From NCBI RefSeq assembly GCF_002234595.1, contig NZ_NMUL01000068.1, forward strand, positions 21,029-85,028: 64,000 bases of DNA, in the 5' to 3' direction. Of this stretch, positions 16,311 to 24,192 are shown piece after piece. A model generated the notes under the pieces. The model was given only the letters and a program-made list of their open reading frames with translations, was not told where the DNA came from and did not search any database. A program made the translations under genes and the position numbers. The DNA is from Amycolatopsis vastitatis. GTDB taxonomy: Bacteria > Actinomycetota > Actinomycetes > Mycobacteriales > Pseudonocardiaceae. Position 1 is the first letter of the stretch; each line of letters begins with the position of its first letter.

Positions 16311-17363
16311 ATGCGTTCGCATCCGATCAAGCGCGTGGTGTCAGGTGTCCTCGCCGCGGCTTCGGTGATCACCCTCGTCACCGTGGCCCAGCCGACGGCC
16401 ACCGCCGCCCCCGTCCCCGTCCTCCAGGCGCCGCCCACCGGGTCGGACGCCCTCGCCAAGTACCGCGACCTCGCGGCACAGGCGGAAAAGCTCAACGAAG
16501 ACCTGCTCCGGGCCCAGGACGACCTGACCGCCAAGCAGGGCCAGCTCGACAAGGCCAACGCCGACGTCACCGCCGCGAAGAACAGTGGCGCGCAGGCCAT
16601 CGAAGCGAAGCGGACGTACCAGTCCGAAGTGGACAAGTTCGCCGACGCGTCGTTCACCAGCGGCGTCCAGATGAACAAGCTGTCGGCCCTGCTGGCCGGC
16701 ACGTCCACCCAGGACTTCCTGGACCGCTCTGCGGCGCTCGAGGTCATCGCGACCGACAAGAACGCCGCGATGGGCAACCTCACCACCGCCGCCGACAAGG
16801 CCGAGGCGGCCGAGAAGGCGGCAGCCGACGCGGCGAAGCGAGCGCAGGACGCCCGCGACGCGGCGGCGAAGCTGGCTTCGGACATCCAGGCCAAGAAGAA
16901 GGACCTGCAGGCCCAGATCGACCAGATCGAAGCCCAGAGCCGCAACCTCAGCAGCGCCGACCGGGCCGCCCAGAAGGACACCGGCGGCTCGGCACCGAAC
17001 GTCAAGGCGCCCACCGCGGCGGCGCAGACCGCCGTCAACGCGGCGCTGAGCAAGCTCGGCAGCGCCTACGTCTGGGGCGCCACCGGACCGAGCACGTTCG
17101 ACTGCTCAGGTCTCATGCAGTGGGCGTACAAGCAGGCGGGCATCACCCTGCCCCGCACGTCGTCGGCGCAGGCCGGCTTCGGCACGCCGGTGTCGCGGGA
17201 CCAGCTGCAGCCGGGCGACCTGGTCGCCTACTACTCCCCCGTGTCCCACATCGGGATGTACATCGGCGACGGCAAGATGGTGCACGCGCCGACGAGCGGC
17301 GACGTCGTCAAGATCTCGCCGCTGCTGAGCGAGTACGCGGGCGCGACCCGGCCGACGGCCTGA
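16311..17363 (+). CDS. Secreted NlpC/P60 endopeptidase (RipA-like)
   Basis: A 350-residue exported peptidoglycan hydrolase. The signal peptide (MRSHPIKRVVSGVLAAASVI) ends near ATAAPV. Residues about 45-230 form a long alanine- and lysine-rich coiled coil (KLNEDLLRAQDDLTAKQGQL; QAQIDQIEAQSRN) as in RipA-type proteins. The C-terminal NlpC/P60 domain has the catalytic cysteine in STFDCSGLMQWAYKQAG and the histidine in SPVSHIGMYIGDGKMVHAPT. It cleaves D-Glu-mDAP bonds during cell separation. The coiled coil probably autoinhibits or recruits partners. An AAAGGAGA ribosome site precedes the ATG, and a hairpin terminator follows the stop. Confidence 0.9.
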   Translation: MRSHPIKRVVSGVLAAASVITLVTVAQPTATAAPVPVLQAPPTGSDALAKYRDLAAQAEKLNEDLLRAQDDLTAKQGQLDKANADVTAAKNSGAQAIEAKRTYQSEVDKFADASFTSGVQMNKLSALLAGTSTQDFLDRSAALEVIATDKNAAMGNLTTAADKAEAAEKAAADAAKRAQDARDAAAKLASDIQAKKKDLQAQIDQIEAQSRNLSSADRAAQKDTGGSAPNVKAPTAAAQTAVNAALSKLGSAYVWGATGPSTFDCSGLMQWAYKQAGITLPRTSSAQAGFGTPVSRDQLQPGDLVAYYSPVSHIGMYIGDGKMVHAPTSGDVVKISPLLSEYAGATRPTA

Positions 17364-17372
17364 GCTCGCGCG

Positions 17373-17416
17373 AGTGCCCCGTTCCGGGAGGTGTAGAAAT
17401 CCCCGAACGGGGCACT
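17373..17416 (+). terminator. Hairpin terminator after NlpC/P60 gene
   Basis: Arms 17373-17388 and 17402-17416 pair over 15 positions with one bulged C and a 13-base loop, followed by TTT. It lies 10 bases past the stop and just ahead of the next gene (17425), so it insulates the two. Confidence 0.75.
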
Positions 17417-17424
17417 TTCCGCGC

Positions 17425-17847
17425 ATGGTCGACAACTACGACACCGCGACGGTCGAGGCCGTCGGCAAGGTGACCGAGGCGCTCGAGACGATCGAACGCG
17501 CCCGGGGGCACCTCTACTCGTTCCACCAGCTGACCGGCGGCGCGGACCTGGTGCTCGGCGCGGCCGTGGAGAAGCTCGAGAAGGCCGGCCACCAGGACTG
17601 GGCGCGGCGGATCTCCGAAGAGCTCATCGGGCTCAACGTGTTACCCGATCGGTGGACGTTCCAGGTCGTCGAAGAGTACGACGACGGCTACTACAAGACG
17701 TGCCGCGACTTTGAGCGCGAGCTGCTGGCCGCCCTCACCGACGGCCGCCGCCACCTGCACGAACAGCAGATGAAGGACGACCGCCGCACGCACGGCAGGC
17801 CGGGTCACGAGGCGGGCGCGCCGAGCAGGCCGCCGGCGGGCGCGTGA
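17425..17847 (+). CDS. Conserved-looking hypothetical protein, 140 aa
   Basis: A 140-residue soluble, helical, acidic protein (VEAVGKVTEALETIERARGH; LYSFHQLTGGADLVLGAAVE) ending in a charged, disordered tail. I do not recognise a domain with confidence; similar helical proteins occur widely in actinomycetes as hypotheticals. The ATG at 17425 is preferred because upstream frame would pass through the terminator of the previous gene. It begins only 9 bases after that hairpin. Codon pattern is host-like. Confidence 0.65.
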   Translation: MVDNYDTATVEAVGKVTEALETIERARGHLYSFHQLTGGADLVLGAAVEKLEKAGHQDWARRISEELIGLNVLPDRWTFQVVEEYDDGYYKTCRDFERELLAALTDGRRHLHEQQMKDDRRTHGRPGHEAGAPSRPPAGA

Positions 17848-17886
17848 CCGGCGATTGTCGGACCCCTGAGCTACAGTCGAACGAAG

Positions 17887-17902
17887 ACGAACAGATGTTC
17901 GA
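17887..17902 (+). promoter_or_regulatory. LexA-type SOS box before DUF3072 gene
   Basis: CGAAC-AGAT-GTTCG at 17888-17901 is a perfect core of the actinobacterial LexA site (TCGAAC-N4-GTTCGA); only the outermost left base differs (A for T). It lies 12 bases ahead of the DUF3072 start and just after a TACAGT -10-like hexamer (17872-17877 region), with another TCGAAC half-site at 17877-17882. Placement fits repression by LexA. Confidence 0.7.
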
Positions 17903-17913
17903 TTGGAGGAGCG

Positions 17914-18114
17914 ATGGCTGACCAGGTGGAACCGAACCCCGAGAAGGACCCGAGCGAGTGGACGACCGGTGACGAGCCGATGACCGGCCCGCAGCGGTCG
18001 TACCTGCAGACGCTCGCCCAGGAGGCGGGCGAAGAGGTGCCGGACAACCTCACGAAGGCCGAGGCGTCCGCTCGGATCGACGAACTGCAGAAGGCGACCG
18101 GGCGCGGCAGCTGA
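17914..18114 (+). CDS. DUF3072 protein, probable SOS gene
   Basis: A 66-residue acidic protein whose second half, GPQRSYLQTLAQEAGEEVPD, then LTKAEASARIDELQKATG, is the DUF3072 signature (a SAP-like helix pair of unknown role). A good ribosome site (TTGGAGGA) precedes the ATG. The LexA box immediately upstream suggests induction by DNA damage, which is consistent with the DNA-binding look of SAP-like helices, but no function is known for the family. It is a single-gene transcript followed by a hairpin. Confidence 0.8.
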   Translation: MADQVEPNPEKDPSEWTTGDEPMTGPQRSYLQTLAQEAGEEVPDNLTKAEASARIDELQKATGRGS

Positions 18115-18130
18115 GGGCGGGTTTCGGCTG

Positions 18131-18155
18131 GTCCCGGCGTCACCGTGGCCGGGAC
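18131..18155. terminator. Hairpin between convergent DUF3072 and PrsW-like genes
   Basis: GTCCCGGC (18131-18138) and GCCGGGAC (18148-18155) form a perfect 8-bp stem with a 9-base loop. It lies just past the DUF3072 stop and overlaps the end of the leftward PrsW fragment. Confidence 0.5.
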
Positions 18156-18571
18156 GCCGGGATCCGCCACAGCACCGCGGCCGCCCGTTCCCCGCGCCGG
18201 GCCCGGGCCCGGACGGCGAGCAGCCACCCGATGCCGATCACCGACACCAGGGCGAGCCCGCCCCAGGAGAGCAGGGTGAAGACGTCGGCCTGCAGCGCGG
18301 TCGGCTGCGGCTGGTAGCCCTGTTCCAGCTGGACGTACTGCCACGGCGTGCCGGTGAGCAGCAGGGTCAGCACGAGGGCGATGCCGTGCATGGCGTCCCA
18401 CAACGCGTGGAGCAGGGCGACGCCGAGGTAGCTGAGCAGCAGGCGGAGCGTCAGGGCGAAGTGTCGGTGGTCGCTGGCCGAGAACAGGACGCCGCCGAGG
18501 ACGGCGGTCCACAGGCCGTGCCCGACCGGGGCGAGCACCCCGCGCAGCAGCTCGGTCTGGACGAGATCCAT
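18140..18571 (-). pseudogene. Truncated PrsW family protease (C-terminal fragment)
   Basis: The 143-residue frame matches only the C-terminal part of PrsW membrane proteases: DLVQTELLRGVLAPVGHGLW, TAVLGGVLF, and SYLGVALLHALWDAMHGIAL, with two more helices and a basic tail. The in-frame sequence just upstream (NPEGRSLSL) also fits PrsW, but about 25 codons further up the similarity is lost and a TAG occurs near 18690. The N-terminal helices with the glutamate-rich catalytic segment are missing, so the fragment cannot be an active protease. Full-length PrsW proteins have about 300-400 residues and cleave anti-sigma factors. A shortened but expressed membrane protein is the alternative. Confidence 0.6.
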
Positions 18572-18805
18572 GAGCGAGAGGCTTCGGCCCTCGGGGTTGG
18601 CGGCCTGGGCTGGCCGCGGCTGCGCACCCGGCCGGGCAGGTGCACTCTCGCGGCGAACCCGCGGCCTGCCTGCGCGCGGCGTTCGATACTACCCACCTCA
18701 GCGCTGAGCACCGATCCGTCCGCATGTGCCCGAGACCACGGCATACCGGCCTCCGGGCGCGGGTAATCAACACGGAGATGCCCTACTCCCGAAGGAGGAC
18801 ATCCC

Positions 18806-19084
18806 GTGTACCTGATCGTGTTGCTCGTGACCATTGCCGGACTGGTCGTGCTCGGCGCATGTGTGCTGCGAGAGCTGCCCAAGGCGTACCCTCTCACCGC
18901 GAAGCGCACCCTCGTCGTGGCGTGGCTGGTGGCCGCGGGCGGGATCGCCTGGTGGGCCGCCGCTCCCGGTGCCGGGCCGGTCGTCGTCGCCGTGGTCGGG
19001 TTCGGCTTTGTCGTGGCCACTTTGAACCGCGCGCCCGAACGGCCGTCCTATCCGCGTTCCACGCCCTACCAGCCACCCCGCTGA
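18806..19084 (+). CDS. Small two-helix membrane protein
   Basis: A 92-residue protein with two membrane segments (YLIVLLVTIAGLVVLGACVL and TLVVAWLVAAGGIAWWAAAP) plus a third hydrophobic stretch, and a basic, proline-rich C-terminal tail. The GTG start has a strong GAAGGAGGA site 6-7 bases upstream. No family is recognised. It is followed 41 bases later by another small gene with its own promoter. Confidence 0.65.
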   Translation: MYLIVLLVTIAGLVVLGACVLRELPKAYPLTAKRTLVVAWLVAAGGIAWWAAAPGAGPVVVAVVGFGFVVATLNRAPERPSYPRSTPYQPPR

Positions 19085-19091
19085 CCGGCGC

Positions 19092-19116
19092 GGTTGACGA
19101 TCCGGCTCCGGGGTAT
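19092..19116 (+). promoter_or_regulatory. SigF/SigB-type promoter, near-leaderless
   Basis: GGTT (19092-19095), 15 bases, GGGTAT (19111-19116). This fits the actinobacterial stress-sigma pattern exactly. The ATG of the next gene is at 19126, 9 bases past the -10 element, so the transcript would be leaderless or nearly so. Confidence 0.6.
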
Positions 19117-19125
19117 CACCCGGGC

Positions 19126-19302
19126 ATGTCCCAACCGAACGAACAGCAGCCCGAGATCGCCCGGCCCGGCGCGCCCGATCCCGGCCGGGCGGACGACAAC
19201 CTCTACCGGCCCGGGGAAGGCGAACCACCGGACAGCGCCGAAGAAGCCGAAGGCGTGGGACAGAAAGTGATCGGCGAGCTGCGGGAACGTCGCGAAAACT
19301 GA
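19126..19302 (+). CDS. Small acidic hydrophilic protein, probable stress gene
   Basis: A 58-residue, glutamate- and proline-rich, probably disordered protein (ARPGAPDPGRADDNLYRPGE; EGVGQKVIGELRERREN). The ATG at 19126 has no good ribosome site, which fits a leaderless message from the SigF/SigB-type promoter directly upstream. No family is recognised. Small hydrophilic proteins under general-stress sigma factors are common in actinomycetes. Confidence 0.6.
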   Translation: MSQPNEQQPEIARPGAPDPGRADDNLYRPGEGEPPDSAEEAEGVGQKVIGELRERREN

Positions 19303-19306
19303 AGGC

Positions 19307-20368
19307 TCAAGCCGCTGCGGGCAACGCCGCGCCCGTCACGCGCAGCAGGAACTCGGCGTTGGACCCGGTCTTGCGGAGCTGGTCCAACAGCTGCTCGATC
19401 GCGTGCGGGCCCGGCAACGCCCGCCGGACTTCGCGCATCGCGGCCAGTTCGCCCGGCGTCACCAGGAGTTCTTCGCGCCGGGTGCCGGAGGCGGCGAGGT
19501 CGACCGCCGGGAAGACCCGCCGCTCGGCGGTTTTGCGGTCCAGCTTGAGTTCGGCGTTGCCGGTGCTCTTCAGCTCCTCGAAGAACACCGTGTCCGCCAG
19601 CGATCCGGTTTCCACCAGCGCCGTCGCGACGATCGTGAGTGAACCGCCGCCCTCGACGTTGCGGGCGGCGCCGAGGATCCGCTTCATCGGCTGCAACGCG
19701 GCCGCGTCGACGCCGCCGGAGAGCGTCCGGCCGGACGGGCGCACCGAAAGGTTGTACGCGCGGCCGAGCCGGGTGAGCGAATCGAGCAGCAGCACGACGT
19801 CTTCGCCGCGCTCCACCAACCGTTTCGCGCGCTCGACGGCGAGTTCCGCCACCGCGACGTGTTCGGCGGGCGGACGGTCGAAAGTGGACGCGATCACCTC
19901 GCCGCGCACGGTCCGGCTCAGCTCGGTGACCTCTTCCGGCCGTTCGTCGGCGAGCAGCACCAGCAGCCGGCAGTCCGGGTGGTTGGCCGCGACGCCGTGG
20001 CCGATTTCGCGCAGCACCGTGGTTTTTCCGGCTTTCGGCGGCGAAACGACGAGAGCGCGCTGGCCCTTGCCGAGCGGGGTGACGAGGTCGATGACGCGCG
20101 GCAGCAGCCGCGTCGGCGTTGTTTCGAGCAGCAGCCGCCGGTCCGGGTGAACCGGGACGAGGTCGGCGAAGTCGGGACGCGGCTCGCCGGGGTCGGCGCC
20201 GTTGACGCTCGTGATCTCCTCGGTGGTGCCGGTGATTTCGTCGCCGGGGCGCAGTTTGTGCTTGCGGACCAGGGAAAGTGGCAGGGCGACGTCGTCGGGC
20301 GCCGGTCGGTAGCCGGGCCGGACGAACGCCGTTTTGCCGGACAGGTCAAGGATTCCGTGAAAGGACAT
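19307..20368 (-). CDS. Short Rho-like transcription termination factor
   Basis: A 353-residue Rho paralogue. It keeps a cold-shock-like RNA-binding fold at residues 4-70 (SFHGILDLSGKTAFVRPGYR; ALPLSLVRKHKLRPGDEITG) but the aromatic RNP motif of normal Rho is changed to KTAFVR. The ATPase core is complete: Walker A PPKAGKTT at residues 110-117, Walker B DVVLLLDSLTRLGRAYN, Q-loop/R-loop region, and KLDRKTAERRVFPAVDLAAS. The long N-terminal insertion typical of actinobacterial housekeeping Rho is absent. It may be a specialised terminator or provide altered response to a Rho inhibitor. A good AGGAGA site supports the ATG at 20368. Confidence 0.85.
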   Translation of the reverse strand: MSFHGILDLSGKTAFVRPGYRPAPDDVALPLSLVRKHKLRPGDEITGTTEEITSVNGADPGEPRPDFADLVPVHPDRRLLLETTPTRLLPRVIDLVTPLGKGQRALVVSPPKAGKTTVLREIGHGVAANHPDCRLLVLLADERPEEVTELSRTVRGEVIASTFDRPPAEHVAVAELAVERAKRLVERGEDVVLLLDSLTRLGRAYNLSVRPSGRTLSGGVDAAALQPMKRILGAARNVEGGGSLTIVATALVETGSLADTVFFEELKSTGNAELKLDRKTAERRVFPAVDLAASGTRREELLVTPGELAAMREVRRALPGPHAIEQLLDQLRKTGSNAEFLLRVTGAALPAAA

Positions 20369-20495
20369 GGGTGTCTCCTGGGATGAGGGCCGGCGCGCGA
20401 ACAGCTGACCGGGGAACGAGGAAAGAGGCCGAACGGCCTGGATCCGGGAGCTTCCTCCGGGCGGCCGACGGCCGGCATCCGCGAGGAGCACGTCC

Positions 20496-20524
20496 ACTGT
20501 AGCGAGCCATCTCACGAAACACAA
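20496..20524 (-). promoter_or_regulatory. Housekeeping-type promoter for short Rho gene
   Basis: On the minus strand TTGTGT (20524-20519) and TACAGT (20501-20496) are separated by 17 bases. The transcript would have a leader of about 120 bases before the ATG, room for autoregulation as is known for rho genes. Confidence 0.5.
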
Positions 20525-20608
20525 CGGGTAAGACCCCGTGGCGCTGGGTAGCCCACAGGAGAAGCCCGCCGAAACGGGGAAACCCCGGCTGTCCGATGGG
20601 AGCGGATC

Positions 20609-21130
20609 GTGTATCGACATACCCCGGAAACTGCCGTCGACACCGGCGAAAACACCGACGCGGACCAAGCCGGGACCACGGCCCCGGTACGCCATACCCC
20701 CGGAGTCGTGGTCGTGTCGACCTTCGAAGAACTCGCGCCGGCCCTGCCCAACGAGATGGCCGACCTGCGCCGCAAGCTGACCGGCTGGCTGGGCGAGCTC
20801 CCGCTCGACCCGGGCAGCACGCACGACATCACGCTGGCCACGTACGAAGCACTGGCGAACGTGGCGGCCCACGCCTACCCGGACGGCCACGGCTGGGCGC
20901 GCCTGGAAGCCGAGCGCACCGGCGACACGGTGACGGTCACGGTCACCGACACCGGCTGCGGCATCCCCTCGACCCGTCCCCGGGTGGCGGGCCTGCGCAC
21001 CTCCGGTGGCCGCGGCCTGCTGTTGATCGACCAGGTGACGGACCAGTCCGACATCGACTCCGGCACCCACGGAACGACGGTCCGGATGACCTGGCGCCCG
21101 GCCACGCTCCGAGACCCCGGCGCGGCCTGA
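20609..21130 (+). CDS. RsbW-like HATPase (anti-sigma factor type)
   Basis: A 173-residue single-domain GHKL ATPase. The N box is YEALANVAAHAYPD, the G1 box DTGCGIPS, and the G2 box GGRGLLLIDQVTD. Stand-alone HATPase_c_2 proteins of this type are serine kinases that bind a sigma factor or phosphorylate STAS antagonists. The GTG start has GGGAG upstream. It is divergent from the short Rho gene. About 40 unstructured residues precede the domain. Its partner STAS protein is not adjacent; several candidates lie at 29-36 kb. Confidence 0.85.
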   Translation: MYRHTPETAVDTGENTDADQAGTTAPVRHTPGVVVVSTFEELAPALPNEMADLRRKLTGWLGELPLDPGSTHDITLATYEALANVAAHAYPDGHGWARLEAERTGDTVTVTVTDTGCGIPSTRPRVAGLRTSGGRGLLLIDQVTDQSDIDSGTHGTTVRMTWRPATLRDPGAA

Positions 21131-21506
21131 ACCGCGGTAAACCCGCGGAGGGCAACCGCCCGTGGCTCACGAAGGTGGCAGGACTTCCCTGGACACCGGA
21201 GCGCTGAAGGCTCGCGCATGGTGGACGGCACCAGCCGCAGCCCCGCGGGACACAGCTCAGCCACTCAGCCTGCCGCGCAATACAGCACCGCAAGCCAGGT
21301 CGACCCGGCAAGAAACCCGCCGCGGCAGCACTCAGCCTGCCAGCGCAACACAGCACCCCAAGCCAGGCCGCCCCGGCAAGAAACCAGCCGCGGCAGCACA
21401 AATCAGCTCGGCCTGCACCCTCTGCCCACCCTGCCACCGCCGATGCCCCCGCCCGGCGCTGCCTCTCCCCCTCCAAGCACGCCGCGAAAGCGCGCCGCGG
21501 CCACCC
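21131..21506. other. Gene-free interval with tandem duplication
   Basis: No credible gene is present; frames here are proline/arginine-rich shadows. The interval contains an imperfect 67/68-bp tandem repeat (separate entry) and the tail-to-tail space between the HATPase gene and a leftward small gene. Confidence 0.5.
21264..21398. repeat. Imperfect tandem repeat, 2 x 67/68 bp
   Basis: Unit 1 (21264-21330, 67 bp) and unit 2 (21331-21398, 68 bp) both begin CTCAGCCTGCC and end CCGCGGCAGCA, with scattered substitutions and one indel. A degenerate further start (CAGCTCGGCCTGCACC) follows. It lies in noncoding DNA and looks like a local duplication. Confidence 0.75.
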
Positions 21507-21719
21507 TCAGGCCGCGCCGGCCAGGCGGACCAGGCGGTTGCGCGGGTAGGAAACCAGCTCCCGCTCCTCGTCCGTCGTGAAGATCTCGACGGAATCCTCC
21601 AGCAGTTCGGCCGAATTCACCTGCAGCTGCCACGCGGGCAGCCCCGGTGCCGGCTCGTGCCAGAACCACTGGCCCTTGGTCAGCTGGTGCGCCGGGACCG
21701 TCGCGTCGTCCGTGTTCAT
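21507..21719 (-). CDS. Small hypothetical protein, 70 aa
   Basis: A 70-residue protein (LTKGQWFWHEPAPGLPAWQL; IFTTDEERELVSYPRNRLVR) with a balanced composition and host-like codon use. The pattern of an aromatic GQWFWH start and a charged beta-rich middle suggests a small SH3- or Tudor-like fold, but I recognise no family. It sits alone between the esterase-xylanase terminator and the repeat-bearing interval. Confidence 0.6.
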   Translation of the reverse strand: MNTDDATVPAHQLTKGQWFWHEPAPGLPAWQLQVNSAELLEDSVEIFTTDEERELVSYPRNRLVRLAGAA

Positions 21720-21832
21720 GTGATGAGGCTAGCCGCCACCACCGACAGTTTCCGCACGGCCCGGGCCCGGTGATCACCGGTGTGACGACGAGCACTTCCA
21801 CTGTGGACACGGGGCTGGACAGAAGGCTGGAC

Positions 21833-21868
21833 ACGGGCGGTTCCGCCGCGCCTGGCGGAACCGCCCGT
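21833..21868 (-). terminator. Hairpin terminator after esterase-xylanase
   Basis: Arms 21833-21847 and 21854-21868 form a perfect 15-bp stem with a 6-base loop, 5 bases past the stop of the leftward multidomain gene. Confidence 0.8.
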
Positions 21869-21873
21869 GAGCG

Positions 21874-24108
21874 TCAGCCCACCGCGCAGGTCACGGTCGG
21901 CGCCGTCAGGTTCCCACCGTGCTCGACGGTGAAGCCGATGACGTTGCCGCTGCCGTTGGGCCTCGCCGTCAGCACGTATCCCGTGCTGTCCCAGGTTCCC
22001 GTGTAGTTCCAGCTGCCGATGACCTTCTGGGGCGCGTGGAACGTCACCGTGAGCACCCAGTTGTTCGTCCCCGACACCGACACCTGGCCGTTGAAGCCGA
22101 CGTTCCACTGCGCGGTCGTGGCGTAGACCGCGGTGCAGCCGCCCGGCTGCGGGGTCGTGGTGGTCGGCGTCGTTGGCGTGGTCGTCGGGCCGCCGTCCGG
22201 CGGTGCGCCGTTGTTCAGCGCGTCGAGCACCGCGGTGTAGGCCGCCTTCTTCTGCCCGTTGCCGTCGAACAGCAGCGGGGTGGCCGACGCCCGCCAGGAG
22301 TCCGTGTCACGGATTCCCCACACCGTCATGCCGGTGCACCGCGCAACCGCCAGGCAGGCCTGCGTGACAGTCCGGTAGTTGTTCGCCTGCGCGGTCCCCG
22401 AGCCTTCGATGTCCAGCTCGGTGATCTGCACGTCCACGCCGAGGCCGGTGAAGTTCTGCAGCGTCGTCTGGTAGTTCGACGGCACCGGGCTGTTGCCGTT
22501 GAAGTGCGACTGGAAGCCGACGCAGTCGATCGGCACGCCGCGGGACTTGAAGTCCTGCACCATGCGGTACACGGCCTGGGTCTTCGCCTGGCTCCAGTCG
22601 TCGGTGTTGTAGTCGTTGTAGCAGAGCTTCGCGTCCGGGTCGGCCGCCCGCGCGGCGCGGAACGCCGCCTCGATCCAGTCGTCGCCGGTGCGCTGGAGGT
22701 TGGAGTCGCGCCGGGCGCCGGAACCGCCGTCGGCGAACGCCTCGTTCACCACGTCCCACGCGTAGATCTTGCCGCGGTAGTGGGTCATCACCTGGGTGAT
22801 GTGGTTCAGCATCGCCTGCCGCAGCGCCGAACCCTCCATGCTCTGCATCCAGCCGGGCTGCTGCGAGTGCCAGGCCAGCGTGTGCCCGCGCATCCGGGCG
22901 CCCTGGCTGGTCGCCTGGTTCACGATCCGGTCCGCGTTGGCGTACGAGAATTGGCCCTGCGAAGGCTCGGTCGCGTCGATCTTCATCTCGTTCTCGGGCG
23001 TGATCATGGTGAACTCGCGGCTCAGGATGCCGGTGTAGACGCTGTCCGAGAGCTTGCCCGCCGAAACCGCGGTGCCGAAGTAACGCCCGGTCCGCGCCGC
23101 CGCGCTGCCCAGGGTCGTGCCGGCGGGCGCCGACGACGTCGTCGTCGTGGGTGTCGTCGGTGTCGTGGTGCCCGGGCCGCTGCTGTTCAGGCCCAGGAAC
23201 GCGATCGCGTACTGCACCATCCCGCTCTGCGGCAGGGCGTGCCCCACACCCTGGACGCTGATGCCCTCGACCGGCGCCTGCGTGCCGGTGCCGCCGTAGC
23301 GGGTGCGTGTCCAGCCGGACTGGGGCGAGTCACTCGACGACGGCGTCTGGCTCACGCCCTGCAGGTTCGTCCACTGCTTGATCTCTTCGCCGAAGTTGGG
23401 GTAGCGCAGGGTGTCGTCGGCCGTGCCGTGCCACAGCTGCATCCGCGGGTAAGGGCCGCTGCGCCCGCCGCTCATCTGCCGGGCCTGGTCGCCCCACTGC
23501 TGCGCGGTCTTGGTGATCTGGCCGTTCGCGCACTGGCTGTTCCAGCTGGACCCGTCGGTGGTGCCGAAGCAGCCCGCGGGCACGCCCATGAACGCCGAGC
23601 CGGCGGCGAACACGTCCGGGTACTCCGCGGCGAGCACGTTCGTCATCATCGCGCCCGAGGAGAACCCGGTGACGTACACGCGGGAGGAGTCGACGTTGTA
23701 GCGCTGCTTGGCCCAGTTGACCATCGAAAGGATGCCGACGGGGTCGCTGCCGCCGCCGCGGGTGAGGGCCTGCGGCGAGGAGACGTCGAAGCACTGCCCG
23801 CTGCGCGTGGCTTCCGGGAACACGATGACGTACCCGTACTGGTCGGCGGCGGTGACGTAGTCGTGGGCGGAGCCGTTGAACACCGCCGACGCCGAACCGG
23901 TGCAGTAGTGGATCGCGACGAGCAGTGCCGGGCGGCTCGCGACGTGGTCCGGGACGTAGGTGTACATGTTGAGGTTGCTGGGGTTGCTGCCGAAGTCGGT
24001 CACCCGCGTCAGCGAGGCCGCGGACGCCGGCTGCGCCGCCACGACCAGCACGATCGCCGTGGCGATCGACAGCATGGCGGCGGACAGAGCGGTGAGGAGC
24101 CTTCGCAC
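21874..24108 (-). CDS. Secreted CE1-type esterase / GH10 xylanase / CBM2 fusion
   Basis: A 744-residue exported trimodular enzyme. The signal peptide covers residues 1-31. Residues about 32-308 are a PHB-depolymerase/CE1-type esterase with nucleophile Ser150 in GFSSG, which would remove acetyl or feruloyl groups from xylan. A Thr/Pro linker (about 311-332) leads to a GH10 endo-xylanase with the acid/base Glu456 in WDVVNEAF and nucleophile Glu564 in ITELDIEG. A second Thr/Pro linker leads to a C-terminal CBM2 (about 658-744) with terminal cysteines and exposed tryptophans. The fusion couples side-chain removal with backbone cleavage on one anchored protein. It is a single-gene unit with a strong terminator; two TTTCGA repeats lie upstream. 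Confidence 0.93.
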   Translation of the reverse strand: MRRLLTALSAAMLSIATAIVLVVAAQPASAASLTRVTDFGSNPSNLNMYTYVPDHVASRPALLVAIHYCTGSASAVFNGSAHDYVTAADQYGYVIVFPEATRSGQCFDVSSPQALTRGGGSDPVGILSMVNWAKQRYNVDSSRVYVTGFSSGAMMTNVLAAEYPDVFAAGSAFMGVPAGCFGTTDGSSWNSQCANGQITKTAQQWGDQARQMSGGRSGPYPRMQLWHGTADDTLRYPNFGEEIKQWTNLQGVSQTPSSSDSPQSGWTRTRYGGTGTQAPVEGISVQGVGHALPQSGMVQYAIAFLGLNSSGPGTTTPTTPTTTTSSAPAGTTLGSAAARTGRYFGTAVSAGKLSDSVYTGILSREFTMITPENEMKIDATEPSQGQFSYANADRIVNQATSQGARMRGHTLAWHSQQPGWMQSMEGSALRQAMLNHITQVMTHYRGKIYAWDVVNEAFADGGSGARRDSNLQRTGDDWIEAAFRAARAADPDAKLCYNDYNTDDWSQAKTQAVYRMVQDFKSRGVPIDCVGFQSHFNGNSPVPSNYQTTLQNFTGLGVDVQITELDIEGSGTAQANNYRTVTQACLAVARCTGMTVWGIRDTDSWRASATPLLFDGNGQKKAAYTAVLDALNNGAPPDGGPTTTPTTPTTTTPQPGGCTAVYATTAQWNVGFNGQVSVSGTNNWVLTVTFHAPQKVIGSWNYTGTWDSTGYVLTARPNGSGNVIGFTVEHGGNLTAPTVTCAVG

Positions 24109-24192
24109 TCGAGGCCATCCTTTCCGGGGGCGGGAGAGGAACTGCGACGATGGTTCGTCTCCGTGTCCGGGCGGTCAACGATTATCGCAATG

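Noticed and set aside
21264..21398. Possible CRISPR-like repeat
   Set aside because: Two adjacent diverged units without spacers, no cas genes; it is a simple tandem duplication.
21131..21506. Proline/serine-rich ORF across the tandem repeats
   Set aside because: All three frames stay open because of base composition, none has a ribosome site or conserved-looking sequence.
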